Source of the DNA: Chitinophaga pinensis
Lineage (GTDB): Bacteria > Bacteroidota > Bacteroidia > Chitinophagales > Chitinophagaceae
Reading direction: 5' to 3'
Length of the DNA: 64,000 bases
NCBI GenBank assembly: GCA_945876095.1
Contig: CAMCMP010000012.1
Coordinates: forward strand, 1 to 64,000
The notes below the pieces were generated by a model, which ran no database searches, was not told where the DNA came from, and saw only the letters and a list, made by a program, of their open reading frames with translations. The translations under genes and the position numbers were made by a program. Below are positions 49,599 through 59,875 of the stretch, in pieces; position 1 is the stretch's first letter; each line of letters begins with the position of its first letter.

Positions 49599-50954
49599 AT
49601 GGCAAAGAAATTATTATTAGACAAAGCACATGTACCTGGAATCCGGAGCTATGAGGTGTATCGGAAAGAAGGAGGATACCGTAGTGTTGAAAAAGCATTT
49701 CGTTTAACTCCTGCCGAAATTGTAGAAGAAGTAAAATTGAGTGGATTAAGAGGTAGAGGTGGCGCAGGTTTTCCTACCGGAATGAAATGGAGTTTTTTGG
49801 CTAAGCCTGAAGGAGTTCCCCGCTACTTAGTTTGTAATGCGGATGAGAGTGAACCTGGTACTTTTAAAGATAGATACTTGATGGAATTTATTCCACACTT
49901 ATTGATAGAAGGAATGATTGTAGCCTCCTTTGCTCTGGGAAGTAATGTTAGCTATATCTATATCCGAGGAGAATATGCATGGATTGCTGATATATTGGAA
50001 AATGCTATTGACGAGGCAAAGCAAAATGGATGGATAGGAAAAAATATTTTAGGAACTGGATTTAATTTTGAGTTGTATGTCCAAAGAGGAGCAGGCGCCT
50101 ATATCTGTGGAGAAGAAACCGCATTAATTGAGAGCCTAGAAGGCAAAAGAGGTAACCCAAGAATTAAGCCCCCATTCCCTGCGGTAAAGGGTTTGTGGGA
50201 TTGCCCTACTGTAGTAAATAATGTAGAGACATTAGCCGCAGTAGTTCCTATTATTAATGAAGGTGGAGAGGCCTATTCCAAAATTGGAGTGGGAAAAAGT
50301 ACAGGAACTAAATTGATTTCTGCTTGTGGTAATATCAACAAACCGGGTATCTACGAAATAGATATGACCATCTCTGTAGAAGATTTTATTTTTAGTGATG
50401 AATATTGTGGAGGCATACCCAATGGAAAAAGATTGAAAGCTTGTATTCCAGGTGGATCTTCTGTTCCGATATTGCCGGCCAATTTATTATTGACCACTGC
50501 CAAAGGAGAGAAAAGGATGATGAATTACGAAAGTCTTAGTGACGGCGGATTTGCAACAGGAAGTATGATGGGTAGTGGAGGATTTATTGTATTAGATGAG
50601 GATCAATGTATTGTTAGAAATACCATGACGCTGGCAAGATTTTATCACCACGAAAGTTGTGGTCAGTGTAGTCCTTGTCGTGAAGGAACTGGTTGGATGG
50701 AAAGAATTTTGAAAAAAATTGAATCAGGAAAAGGTGAAATGAAAGACATCGATTTACTGTGGGATATACAAAGAAAAATAGAAGGTAATACCATCTGTCC
50801 TTTAGGTGATGCGGCAGCTTGGCCAGTGGCAGCAGCTATTCGTCATTTTAGAGATGAGTTTGAATGGCATGTGCAAAACCCAGAAAAATGTTTGACAGAA
50901 AATTTTGGACTTAGGCATTATGCAGATCCGATTCATGTGGCGGTAACTGCTTAA
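49599..50954 (+). CDS. nuoF: NADH-quinone oxidoreductase subunit F
   Basis: The 451-residue 51-kDa-type subunit binds NADH, FMN and 4Fe-4S cluster N3. The FMN/NADH loop is seen in LRGRGGAGFPTGMKWSF and GAYICGEETALIESLEG. The N3 cluster uses Cys354, Cys357, Cys360 (CGQCSPC) and Cys400 (TICPLGDA). It is complete and lies between the protease gene and nuoG. Confidence 0.97.
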   Translation: MAKKLLLDKAHVPGIRSYEVYRKEGGYRSVEKAFRLTPAEIVEEVKLSGLRGRGGAGFPTGMKWSFLAKPEGVPRYLVCNADESEPGTFKDRYLMEFIPHLLIEGMIVASFALGSNVSYIYIRGEYAWIADILENAIDEAKQNGWIGKNILGTGFNFELYVQRGAGAYICGEETALIESLEGKRGNPRIKPPFPAVKGLWDCPTVVNNVETLAAVVPIINEGGEAYSKIGVGKSTGTKLISACGNINKPGIYEIDMTISVEDFIFSDEYCGGIPNGKRLKACIPGGSSVPILPANLLLTTAKGEKRMMNYESLSDGGFATGSMMGSGGFIVLDEDQCIVRNTMTLARFYHHESCGQCSPCREGTGWMERILKKIESGKGEMKDIDLLWDIQRKIEGNTICPLGDAAAWPVAAAIRHFRDEFEWHVQNPEKCLTENFGLRHYADPIHVAVTA

Positions 50955-51015
50955 TGATTAAAATAAATAGTTTTAATAAAAATAACGCCCGATCATTTCG
51001 GCGGAAAATTTTTTT

Positions 51016-52122
51016 ATGGCAGACGAAATAAAAACTTTTAAAGTAACCATCGATAACATCACCATTGATGTGCCCGCAGGTACTACGGTACTCAATGCGG
51101 CTCGTCAAATAGGAGGCGATGTGGCCCCACCTGCAATGTGCTACTACAGTAAGTTACAGGGCAGTGGTGGAAAATGTCGAACTTGTCTAGTTGAAGTGGC
51201 AGCTGGTTCTACAGCTGACCCTAGGCCAATGCCTAAGTTGGTTGCTTCTTGCCGTACTACAGTGATGGATGGTATGATTGTAAAAAATATTACGAGTGAG
51301 AAAGTGAAAGATGCTAGGGCTGGCGTGGTAGAATTTTTACTGTTGAATCACCCATTGGATTGTCCAATTTGTGATCAGGCCGGTGAATGTCATTTGCAGG
51401 ATCTTGGTTATGAGCATGGAAAAGAAGGAACTCGTTATGAGTTTCCAAGAAGAACATTTGAGAAAGAAGATATTGGCCCCTATATTCAATTACATATGAC
51501 GAGGTGTATACTTTGTTATCGTTGTACCTATGTGGCTGATCAATTGACTGATAAAAGAGTTCACGGAATATTGGATAGGGGAGAGCATGCAGAAATTTCT
51601 ACCTATATTTCAAAAGCAGTGGACAATGAATTTAGTGGAAATATGATTGATGTTTGTCCAGTAGGAGCGCTGACTGATAAAACATTTCGTTTTAAAAATA
51701 GGGTATGGTTTACTAAGCCTGTGGATGCTCATCGCTCATGCAATACGCCAAGTTGTTGTGGAAATACTACCTTGTGGCTTCGTGGTGAGGAGGTGTTTAG
51801 AGTTACGGCTCGTAAAGATGAATGGGGTGAGGTGAAGAGTTACGATGGCAAGCCGGGATGGATTTGTAATACTTGCAGATTTGATAAAAAGAAAACGAGT
51901 GATTGGACAATAGAAGGGGTTACAAAACTTAATAGACACTCTGTTATTTCTCAGGGTAAATATGAAGGACTGGTTATGCCAAAAGAAACTATTCAGGAAG
52001 TAATGGGTGGACGCGAACCGAAATTGCTAATGAATATTCATGATGAAAGTGAAGTGAATAATCCAAAAATTCATTTGAGTGAAATTAACGGACCGGCTCA
52101 TTCTGAAAATTTTGAAAATTAA
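51016..52122 (+). CDS. nuoG: NADH-quinone oxidoreductase subunit G, short form
   Basis: At 368 residues this is only about half the length of classical NuoG (700-900). The 2Fe-2S N1b cysteines are Cys42, Cys54, Cys57 and Cys79. The His-liganded N5 cluster uses His112, Cys116, Cys119 and Cys125. The N4 cluster uses Cys164, Cys167, Cys170 and Cys214. Further cysteines at 242, 247/248, 284 and 287 could hold an extra (N7-like) cluster. The C-terminal molybdopterin-like domain is missing. nuoH begins 42 bp downstream and no remnant follows, so this is the natural end. Short NuoG is usual in Bacteroidota as far as I know. Confidence 0.93.
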   Translation: MADEIKTFKVTIDNITIDVPAGTTVLNAARQIGGDVAPPAMCYYSKLQGSGGKCRTCLVEVAAGSTADPRPMPKLVASCRTTVMDGMIVKNITSEKVKDARAGVVEFLLLNHPLDCPICDQAGECHLQDLGYEHGKEGTRYEFPRRTFEKEDIGPYIQLHMTRCILCYRCTYVADQLTDKRVHGILDRGEHAEISTYISKAVDNEFSGNMIDVCPVGALTDKTFRFKNRVWFTKPVDAHRSCNTPSCCGNTTLWLRGEEVFRVTARKDEWGEVKSYDGKPGWICNTCRFDKKKTSDWTIEGVTKLNRHSVISQGKYEGLVMPKETIQEVMGGREPKLLMNIHDESEVNNPKIHLSEINGPAHSENFEN

Positions 52123-52164
52123 TTGCTTGCGATTGGCGGAGCAAAAAAATATTTATAACAAATT

Positions 52165-53235
52165 ATGTTACTATCAATTGGGTTGCCTTTAATTATTGAA
52201 AAATTAGTTTTGATTGTAGTGGTGGTAATGTCCTCTTTGGTAATTGCTATGTATGCAACCTTTGCTGAAAGAAAGGTGGCTGCTATAATGCAAGATAGAA
52301 GAGGCCCCAATCGTGCAGGGCCTTTTGGTTTATTACAACCGCTAGCGGATGGTTTGAAATTGTTTTTCAAAGAGGAAATTATACCTAATCTATCATCAAA
52401 GTTATTATTTATTTTAGGGCCTTGTCTAGCCATGTTGACGGCTATGATGACGGGTGCAGTGATTCCTTGGGGTGATAAAGTTCATTTTTTTGGCAGAGAT
52501 ATTTCTCTTCAGATAGCAGACGTAAATATTGGAATTTTATATGTTTTTGGTGTGGTGAGTTTGGGGGTGTATGGCATTATGATTGGAAGTTGGGCTAGCA
52601 ATAATAAATTTTCTTTGATGGGGGGATTGAGAGCTGCTTCACAAATTATTAGCTATGAATTGGCAATGGGAATAGCGTTAATAGCTTTATTGATGACAAC
52701 GGGAACCTTGAGCCTTAAAGAAATTGTACAGCAACAGCAAGAACATTGGTACAGCTGGAATATTATCAAGCAGCCGCTAGGTTTTTTAATATTTTTAATT
52801 TGTGCATTTGCCGAATGTAATCGTACTCCATTTGATTTGCCAGAGGCAGAAAATGAATTGATTGGTGGATACCATACCGAATATTCTTCTATGAAATTGG
52901 GCTTTTTTCTTTTTGCCGAATACATCAATATGTTTTTAAGTAGCTCTGTGATGGTGAGTTTGTTTTTTGGAGGTTACGACATTCCATTTGTAAATGATGC
53001 ATCGCTTGCTGAAAGTATTGGGACTAATTGGGTTGCTTTAATTCATACAGCAGTATTTCTTTTTAAGGCTGCTTGTTTTCTGTTTTTATTCATGTGGGTT
53101 CGTTGGACTATTCCTCGTTTCCGCTACGATCAATTGATGAACCTTGGTTGGAAAATATTAATTCCATTGGCGTTAATTAATATGTTGGCAACTGGCGCAT
53201 TTATTTTATTACAGCAAAACAACTGGCATTTTTAA
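52165..53235 (+). CDS. nuoH: NADH-quinone oxidoreductase subunit H
   Basis: The 356-residue membrane subunit with about eight helices anchors the hydrophilic arm and helps shape the quinone chamber. Conserved loops are present: ERKVAAIMQDRRGPNRAGPFG near residue 40, and ECNRTPFDLPEAENELIGGYHTEYSS near residue 220. Intact and in standard position. Confidence 0.97.
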   Translation: MLLSIGLPLIIEKLVLIVVVVMSSLVIAMYATFAERKVAAIMQDRRGPNRAGPFGLLQPLADGLKLFFKEEIIPNLSSKLLFILGPCLAMLTAMMTGAVIPWGDKVHFFGRDISLQIADVNIGILYVFGVVSLGVYGIMIGSWASNNKFSLMGGLRAASQIISYELAMGIALIALLMTTGTLSLKEIVQQQQEHWYSWNIIKQPLGFLIFLICAFAECNRTPFDLPEAENELIGGYHTEYSSMKLGFFLFAEYINMFLSSSVMVSLFFGGYDIPFVNDASLAESIGTNWVALIHTAVFLFKAACFLFLFMWVRWTIPRFRYDQLMNLGWKILIPLALINMLATGAFILLQQNNWHF

Positions 53236-53285
53236 ACATTAAAATATATTTATGCATCGATTGTGGTGCAAAAATTTAATAACAT

Positions 53286-53831
53286 ATGCAAGCATTAACC
53301 AATAGGGCCCAACAAGTAGAGCGCAAACCAATGTCATTATTGGAACGTGCTTATTTACCGGCTATTTTTAGAGGAATGGCCATCACATTTGGTCACATGT
53401 TTAAAAAAAGACCTACCATCAATTATCCAGAAGTAACCCGTCCATTTAGTCCAGTTTTCAGAGGTTTACACATTTTAAATAGGGATGAAGAAGGTAGAGA
53501 AAACTGCACAGCCTGCGGTTTATGTGCCGTTGCTTGTCCTGCAGAAGCCATTACGATGGAAGCTGCAGAAAGGTCTGCTGGCGAAGAAAAATTATATCGC
53601 GAAGAAAAATATGCTGCGAAATATGAAATAAATATGTTGCGCTGTATTTTTTGTGGATTGTGTGAAGAAGCTTGTCCTAAAGATGCAATTTATTTAAGTG
53701 AAACCTTTGCTCCAGCAAATTTTCAACGCAAGGGTTTTATTTATGGCAAGGATGATTTATTAATTCCTCATCCGATCACTGAACCAGAAGCTCATGCAAA
53801 GGCAAAAGGTGGTAGAGTGAGTTTAAAATAG
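53286..53831 (+). CDS. nuoI: NADH-quinone oxidoreductase subunit I
   Basis: The 181-residue ferredoxin-type subunit carries 4Fe-4S clusters N6a and N6b, using Cys74, Cys77, Cys80 and Cys84 (CTACGLCAVAC) and Cys120, Cys123, Cys126 and Cys130 (CIFCGLCEEAC). It passes electrons toward N2 in NuoB. Starts 50 bp after nuoH. Confidence 0.97.
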   Translation: MQALTNRAQQVERKPMSLLERAYLPAIFRGMAITFGHMFKKRPTINYPEVTRPFSPVFRGLHILNRDEEGRENCTACGLCAVACPAEAITMEAAERSAGEEKLYREEKYAAKYEINMLRCIFCGLCEEACPKDAIYLSETFAPANFQRKGFIYGKDDLLIPHPITEPEAHAKAKGGRVSLK

Positions 53832-53877
53832 TTATTTTAAAACATCTTCCTATCAAAGGGAAAGAATACAACGATAT

Positions 53878-54384
53878 ATGAGTGTAATAGAAATAATGTT
53901 TTGGTTTTTAAGTGTACTGGCCTTAGGTGCAGCCGTGATGGTGGTTGCTAGTAAGAGTCCAGTGTATAGCATCTTATTTTTGATACTTACCTTTTTTGCT
54001 ATTTCAGGTCATTATATTTTATTGAATGCTCAATTTTTAGCAATTGTAAATATCATCGTATATGCCGGTGCAATCATGGTATTATTTTTATTTGTTGTGA
54101 TGTTGATGAATTTAAATGCTGAATCAGAGCCGCATCAAAAAAATAAGTGGCTGCTTTACATTGGTGGTATTTCAGGGGGCAGCTTATTATTGGTGATGGT
54201 AGCTGCCTTAAAAAAAGTAGCCGCAACCAATCAATTGGTTCAGATGAATAACGGCGAAGTTGGATTAATTAAGAATTTGGGAATAAAATTATTTACTGAT
54301 TATGTATTTCCTTTCGAAATAAGCAGTGTTTTGTTTTTAAGTGCTATGATAGGGGCAGTGGTCATTTCAAAAAAGGAAGGATAA
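53878..54384 (+). CDS. nuoJ: NADH-quinone oxidoreductase subunit J
   Basis: The 168-residue membrane subunit has about five helices, including the conserved YAGAIMVLFLFVVMLMNL segment around residue 62 that contains the helix-3 pi-bulge involved in coupling. It follows nuoI by 46 bp. Confidence 0.94.
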   Translation: MSVIEIMFWFLSVLALGAAVMVVASKSPVYSILFLILTFFAISGHYILLNAQFLAIVNIIVYAGAIMVLFLFVVMLMNLNAESEPHQKNKWLLYIGGISGGSLLLVMVAALKKVAATNQLVQMNNGEVGLIKNLGIKLFTDYVFPFEISSVLFLSAMIGAVVISKKEG

Positions 54385-54405
54385 ATATTAAATTATTAAA
54401 AGTAT

Positions 54406-54735
54406 ATGCCAGTATATTATTACATATTTTTAGCAGTTGCCTTATTCAGTATTGGAGTTATTGGGGTATTGATTCGTCGCAATGCAATTATAATATTCAT
54501 GTGTGTGGAATTGATGTTGAACGCAGCCAATTTATTGTTGGTCGCATTTTCAAAAATGCATCATCAAGCAGCCATTAATACTAACTCCACAGCAGCAAGT
54601 GATGCGCAGGTATTTGTTTTTTTTATCATGGTTGTAGCTGCTGCTGAGGTAAGTATTGGCCTTGCTATTATTGTAATGATGTATAGGAATACGCATTCGG
54701 TGGATGTGAATTTTTTAAATAGGTTGAAAAACTAA
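54406..54735 (+). CDS. nuoK: NADH-quinone oxidoreductase subunit K
   Basis: The 109-residue, three-helix membrane subunit contains the conserved acidic residue in [16 protein letters not shown] (about residue 36) and a second Glu in [17 protein letters not shown] (about 80), both part of the proton path. Starts 21 bp after nuoJ. Confidence 0.95.
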   Translation: MPVYYYIFLAVALFSIGVIGVLIRRNAIIIFMCVELMLNAANLLLVAFSKMHHQAAINTNSTAASDAQVFVFFIMVVAAAEVSIGLAIIVMMYRNTHSVDVNFLNRLKN

Positions 54736-54853
54736 AGTGTTTTTCAACTTGGCTGAATAGAGGAAAAGAATCTATTTTTTGAATTTTTTTTAATTAATAA
54801 ATCTACTTTTTTTAAAAGAAGTAGTTAAAATTTCCCTTAGGGATTTGGGGCTT

Positions 54854-56752
54854 ATGAATAATATAATACAAATAGTTTGGATGATACCCGTTTTACCATT
54901 GATTGGTTTTTTAATCAATGGATTGGGTAGAAATAATTTATCCAAAACACTTTCTGGATTAATAGGAAGTGCAGTGATTTTGGCGTCTTTTGTAATTAGT
55001 GCATGTGTTTTTTTAAGTGTAAAGGAAGGCAATACTTTTATTATACATTATTTCGAATTCATTAATACCGTTTCTTTGAATGTTCATTTTGATTTTCAAA
55101 TTGATCAACTTTCTTCTCTTTTTTTATTGATTATAACAGGTATTGGCTTTTTGATTCATGTGTATTCTACCTCTTACATGCATGAAGAGCCTTCAAAAGA
55201 TTTTGCGAAATATTTTGCTTATCTAAATCTTTTTGTGTTCTCCATGTTGTTACTAGTGTTGGGAGGCAATTATATTATTATGTTTATTGGCTGGGAAGGC
55301 GTTGGGCTTTGCTCTTACCTGTTAATTGGATTCTGGTTTAAAAATAATGATTACAACAATGCAGCCAAAAAGGCTTTCATCATGAATCGAATAGGTGATC
55401 TTGGTTTTTTACTCGCCGTATTCTGGTTGCTTTCGAAGGTGGGTACTGCAGATTATCACCAGGTGTTTAGTCATGTAAATAAGTTATCGGCTTTTGACAT
55501 TTCAGGAATTACCTTGCTTCTATTTGTGGGAGCTACTGGTAAAAGTGCTCAAATACCTTTGTACACTTGGCTACCAGATGCGATGGCAGGTCCTACTCCA
55601 GTGAGTGCATTAATTCATGCTGCTACGATGGTTACAGCAGGAATTTATATGATTGCCCGTAGTAATATTTTATTTACGATGGCTCCTCTAACTCAAACGG
55701 TAATATCCATTGTTGGTCTTTTAACAGCCTTACTTGCTGCTACCATTGCTGTGAAACAAAATGACATTAAAAAAGTTTTAGCCTATTCTACCGTAAGCCA
55801 ACTAGGGTATATGTTTGTAGGGTTAGGGGTGGGAGCCTATACTGGTGCAGTTTTTCATGTGATGACGCATGCATTTTTTAAGGCTTTATTATTTCTGGGT
55901 GCGGGTAGTGTTATTCATGCCATGGGCGGAGAGCAAGACATGAGAAATATGGGGGGATTAAAAAAACAAATGCGCATCACCCATATTACTTTTTTATTAG
56001 GCTGTTTGGCCATTGCGGGGATGCCACCTTTTTCAGGTTTCTTTTCCAAAGATGAAATTCTTGCAGCTGCATTTGCACACAATCCAATAGTATGGTTTGG
56101 AGGTGTTGTCGGCGCATTGCTGACTGCTTTTTACATGTTTAGATTATATGCAATGACATTCCAAGGTAAATTCAGGGGAACAAATGATCAGGAGCATCAT
56201 CTACATGAAAGTCCTGCTGCTATTACCATACCATTGATAATATTGGCGATACTAGCGGTAGTAGGTGGATGGATAGGGATACCGGAGGTATTGATGCATG
56301 GAGGCCATCGATTAGAAGCTTTTCTTGAACCAATTTTTGCTGATAGTAATCAGATAGCTGTTAAGCATGAATTATCTCATGCTACTGAGTATATGCTTAT
56401 GGGCTTGTCGGTAGGTGGTGCATTGATTGCTTTGCTATTTGCTTGGAAAAAATTCAGCCAATATGAAAAAGCTGAAATAAATGAAACGGGTATTGGGAAA
56501 CTGATCGCTAATAAATGGTATGTAGATGAGTTATATGATAAAATAATTATACAACCGTTGCAGTTGCTAGCAACTTTTTTTAATCAGGTCGTAGAAAAAA
56601 ATATCATTGATGGCTTGGTCAACGGCGTGGGTAAGGCAGTTCATTATGGAAGTCGGCAAATTCGCTTAATGCAAAGCGGTTTGGTAGGCACCTATATTTT
56701 GTTGATGGTGTTAGGTATGCTGATATTATTTATTATTCAATTGTTTTTATAA
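54854..56752 (+). CDS. nuoL: NADH-quinone oxidoreductase subunit L
   Basis: The 632-residue antiporter-like subunit has 14 or more helices and a long C-terminal lateral helix. Conserved motifs include FIGWEGVGLCSYLLIGFWF (with the key Glu) and GKSAQIPLYTWLPDAMAGPTPVSALIHAATMVTAG with the essential Lys. I start at the ATG at 54854; a TTG three codons upstream is less likely. The 118-bp gap from nuoK is longer than most in the operon, with no promoter or terminator recognised in it. Confidence 0.96.
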   Translation: MNNIIQIVWMIPVLPLIGFLINGLGRNNLSKTLSGLIGSAVILASFVISACVFLSVKEGNTFIIHYFEFINTVSLNVHFDFQIDQLSSLFLLIITGIGFLIHVYSTSYMHEEPSKDFAKYFAYLNLFVFSMLLLVLGGNYIIMFIGWEGVGLCSYLLIGFWFKNNDYNNAAKKAFIMNRIGDLGFLLAVFWLLSKVGTADYHQVFSHVNKLSAFDISGITLLLFVGATGKSAQIPLYTWLPDAMAGPTPVSALIHAATMVTAGIYMIARSNILFTMAPLTQTVISIVGLLTALLAATIAVKQNDIKKVLAYSTVSQLGYMFVGLGVGAYTGAVFHVMTHAFFKALLFLGAGSVIHAMGGEQDMRNMGGLKKQMRITHITFLLGCLAIAGMPPFSGFFSKDEILAAAFAHNPIVWFGGVVGALLTAFYMFRLYAMTFQGKFRGTNDQEHHLHESPAAITIPLIILAILAVVGGWIGIPEVLMHGGHRLEAFLEPIFADSNQIAVKHELSHATEYMLMGLSVGGALIALLFAWKKFSQYEKAEINETGIGKLIANKWYVDELYDKIIIQPLQLLATFFNQVVEKNIIDGLVNGVGKAVHYGSRQIRLMQSGLVGTYILLMVLGMLILFIIQLFL

Positions 56753-56765
56753 AATATATTTTCTG

Positions 56766-58244
56766 ATGTTTGGTAACTACATAACGATTCCTCATTTATT
56801 GGTTCTCTTTCCTTTGCTCGCTGGAATACTTACTTTTTTTATAAGAAAGGAATCTACAGTAAAGGCATGGAGTTTACTGTCTGTTATGATCACTTTGTTG
56901 ATTTCTATAGCTAGTATTTATTTCCGCAATAATAAAGAATTGAGTGGCTTGACTTTTAATTATATGTGGTTGAAATCAATAGGATCTTCTTTTTCATTGG
57001 CGCTAGATGGAATGGGAAGATTACTTACTTTTTTAACTGCATTTTCTTTTCCAATTATCTTGATTGCTAATTACAAAACGGTCTATAAGAATGCAAATGT
57101 TTTTTATGGTTTGTTTTTATTAGCACAAGCTGGTTTGATGGGGGTATTTTTATCTACCGATGCATTATTGTTTTATTTCTTTTGGGAGTTGGCATTAATA
57201 CCAGTTTATTTTTTATGTAGTTATTGGGGTGGTGAAAAAAGAATTGCTGCTACCTTTAAATTTTTCATTTATACTTTTACTGGCTCTCTTTTTTTACTAG
57301 TGGGTATCATCTATGTTTATTTGCTTACAGGAGCTACACGCTATTCGGATCATAATTTTTCTTTGACTGCTTTTCGTGCTGTAGTTTTATATGCCAATCA
57401 ACAAAACTTTTTATTTTGGTTATTCTTCATTGCGTTTGCTATTAAGATGCCGATTTTCCCTTTTCATACCTGGCAGCCAGACACCTATGAACAATCACCT
57501 ACCTCCGTAACGATGATTTTAAGTGGGGTAATGGTAAAGATGGGTTTATTTGGATTGATGCGATGGGTTTTACCTATTTTTCCGATGGCAGTTTTGAAAT
57601 TCGATAACGTAGTGATTGGCTTATCTGTTGTAGGAATGATCTATGCAAGTTTGATTGCTATCAAACAAGATGATTTAAAAAGGTTGGCTGCTTATTCTTC
57701 CATTGCACATATTGGATTAATGAGTGCCGCCATTTTTACTATGCAAACAGTCGCTTTGGAAGGAGTGGTGATACAAATGTTTGCCCATGGTATTAATATT
57801 ATCGGCCTTTGGATTGTAATTGAATTGATTGAAAGGCAATTGGGAACTAGAAAAATTTCAGAATTAGGCGGTTTAGCGCATAAGGCCCCTGTATTGACAA
57901 TCTTATTGGTTATAATCGCATTTGCAAATATTGCATTGCCTCTTACCAATGCATTTGTAGGAGAATTTATGATGTTCAGTGGATTGTTTAAATTTAATAT
58001 TTGGTATGCCGCGGTAGCGGGAATAAGTATTATTTTGGCTGCGGTATACACTTTAAATATGGTTCAAAAGGTTTTTTATGGAGAAACCAATTCTATTACT
58101 GGATCTATGAAAGAAATTTCATGGAATGAAAAATTAGTATTGGTGGTAATAGTTATCATGATTTTTTTGACGGGGGTATTCCCTCAACCAATTTTTGAAT
58201 TAACAAAAATATCGGTAGCACCTATTTCAACAATATTTGAGTAA
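56766..58244 (+). CDS. nuoM: NADH-quinone oxidoreductase subunit M
   Basis: The 492-residue antiporter-like proton-channel subunit shows FFWELALIPVYFLCSYWGG with its Glu, AIKMPIFPFHTWQPDTYEQSPT, and SSIAHIGLMSAAIFT. These correspond to the usual transmembrane Glu and Lys positions. It starts 13 bp after nuoL. Confidence 0.96.
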   Translation: MFGNYITIPHLLVLFPLLAGILTFFIRKESTVKAWSLLSVMITLLISIASIYFRNNKELSGLTFNYMWLKSIGSSFSLALDGMGRLLTFLTAFSFPIILIANYKTVYKNANVFYGLFLLAQAGLMGVFLSTDALLFYFFWELALIPVYFLCSYWGGEKRIAATFKFFIYTFTGSLFLLVGIIYVYLLTGATRYSDHNFSLTAFRAVVLYANQQNFLFWLFFIAFAIKMPIFPFHTWQPDTYEQSPTSVTMILSGVMVKMGLFGLMRWVLPIFPMAVLKFDNVVIGLSVVGMIYASLIAIKQDDLKRLAAYSSIAHIGLMSAAIFTMQTVALEGVVIQMFAHGINIIGLWIVIELIERQLGTRKISELGGLAHKAPVLTILLVIIAFANIALPLTNAFVGEFMMFSGLFKFNIWYAAVAGISIILAAVYTLNMVQKVFYGETNSITGSMKEISWNEKLVLVVIVIMIFLTGVFPQPIFELTKISVAPISTIFE

Positions 58245-58285
58245 TAAAAATTTTAAAATATCCCGTCGAATCGGGAGGGAAAAAT

Positions 58286-59695
58286 ATGAATGCAATTTTA
58301 TTAACAGCAATTTGGGGAATTATTATGATGTTTGGAGGTGTGTTCTTCAAAAGTAAGCAAACCCCTAAATACTGGGCTATAGCTGGCTTGGTAATAATTA
58401 TTATTTCGAATTATCTAGAACTTACAACTGGTGCATCTTTTTTCGAAATAGAAACCAAGTACATGCTTTCTTTCAATAGCTTTAATTTAACTTTTATAAC
58501 GATTGCATTAGTTAGTACTTTATTATATTTTTTATTAAGTGGCAGCGATATCGAAAAAGTAGGGGATAATGTGTCTGAATATTTCGCCTTAATATTTTTT
58601 GTTTTATGTGGTGTTTGTCTTTCTGCAACTTACAATACATTATTAATATTATTTCTTGGTATAGAAATCATGTCCATCCCATTGTATATTTTAACTGGAT
58701 CTGATAAAAGAAATTTGAAAAGCAATGAAGCTGCTTTGAAATATTTTTTGATGGGGGCATTTTCTACCGGTATCATGTTAATGGGTATTGCTTTCATTTA
58801 TGGAGGAAATAGCGAAGCTTCTTTTTTTATTACTAATATTAATATCGGAGAAGGAAAGATGCCCGTTTTGATTGCTATTGGTATGGTATTTATGTTGATT
58901 GCCTTATCCTTTAAAGTGTCTGCTGCTCCTTTTCATTTTTGGACTCCCGATGTTTACGAGGGGGCGCCCACTGTTTTTACTTCTTTTATGGCTACCGTCG
59001 TTAAGATTGCTGGGTTTATTGCTTTTATTCGTTTATTTGAAAACTCATTTGGAAAGGTTCAAGCTCAATGGCAGCTATTGGTTTCGGTAATCACCGCTGC
59101 TACACTTTTCATTGGCAACCTTACTGCAGTATTTCAGCAGAGTGTTAAAAGAATGTTGGCTTATTCAAGTATTGCCCAAGCTGGATTTATGTTATTGGCT
59201 GTTTTTGCTTTAAATATTACAGCTATGCAGGGCTTAATTTTATATTCTGCTGCTTATAGTTTGGCTACAATCGGCCTTTTTGCAATATTGATTAGGATGT
59301 ATGATTATACAATCGATGGCTTTAATGGATTGGCAAAAAACCAGCCAGTATTAGCAGTTACTGCTACTACATTTTTGTTGTCTTTAACCGGTATCCCACT
59401 AACCGCTGGTTTTCAAGGTAAATTTTTAATGTTGATTGCAGCCATTCGGGATGGGCACCATCATTGGCTAGTATTTTGGGCAATTATCTGTGCTGCAGTG
59501 AGTGCCTATTATTATTTTAAAATAATCCAGGCAATGTTTTTTAAGCAAGCAGGTCAGGAGATTCAAGATCATGGGTCTATTGCTGAAGGTGCTACTATTA
59601 CCACTGGATTTAAAGTACTTTTAATTCTAACGGCCATCTTGATTATTTTGCTAGGAATATTTCCTTCCTTAATAACTGATTCGCTGCGTTTTTGA
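58286..59695 (+). CDS. nuoN: NADH-quinone oxidoreductase subunit N
   Basis: The 469-residue antiporter-like subunit closes the operon. The motif LFLGIEIMSIPLYILTG, the conserved Lys region FKVSAAPFHFWTPDVYEGAPT, and YSSIAQAGFMLLAVF are visible. The upstream spacer has a purine-rich GGGAGGG about 10 bases before the ATG, resembling a Shine-Dalgarno site, which is uncommon in this phylum. No clear terminator was found in the 180 bp after the stop. Confidence 0.96.
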   Translation: MNAILLTAIWGIIMMFGGVFFKSKQTPKYWAIAGLVIIIISNYLELTTGASFFEIETKYMLSFNSFNLTFITIALVSTLLYFLLSGSDIEKVGDNVSEYFALIFFVLCGVCLSATYNTLLILFLGIEIMSIPLYILTGSDKRNLKSNEAALKYFLMGAFSTGIMLMGIAFIYGGNSEASFFITNINIGEGKMPVLIAIGMVFMLIALSFKVSAAPFHFWTPDVYEGAPTVFTSFMATVVKIAGFIAFIRLFENSFGKVQAQWQLLVSVITAATLFIGNLTAVFQQSVKRMLAYSSIAQAGFMLLAVFALNITAMQGLILYSAAYSLATIGLFAILIRMYDYTIDGFNGLAKNQPVLAVTATTFLLSLTGIPLTAGFQGKFLMLIAAIRDGHHHWLVFWAIICAAVSAYYYFKIIQAMFFKQAGQEIQDHGSIAEGATITTGFKVLLILTAILIILLGIFPSLITDSLRF

Positions 59696-59875
59696 TTTGA
59701 TCAATGAGATATCATTTTTCTGGGTTGAACTGGTATCTTTTAAATTTATTATCAACATAGAAAAGTTCCCATAATTAACCTTCCCAAGCGATTTATGTAT
59801 TATTAATTACCGCTTATAATCTTTTTTTCATGTGTATACTATTTCAGAATTAACTTTATAGTGAATTAAATTTTC

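Noticed and set aside
51016..52122. NuoG as a truncated pseudogene
   Set aside because: All three expected cluster-binding sets are intact, the next gene follows after 42 bp with no remnant of the missing domain, and short NuoG is known in this phylum.
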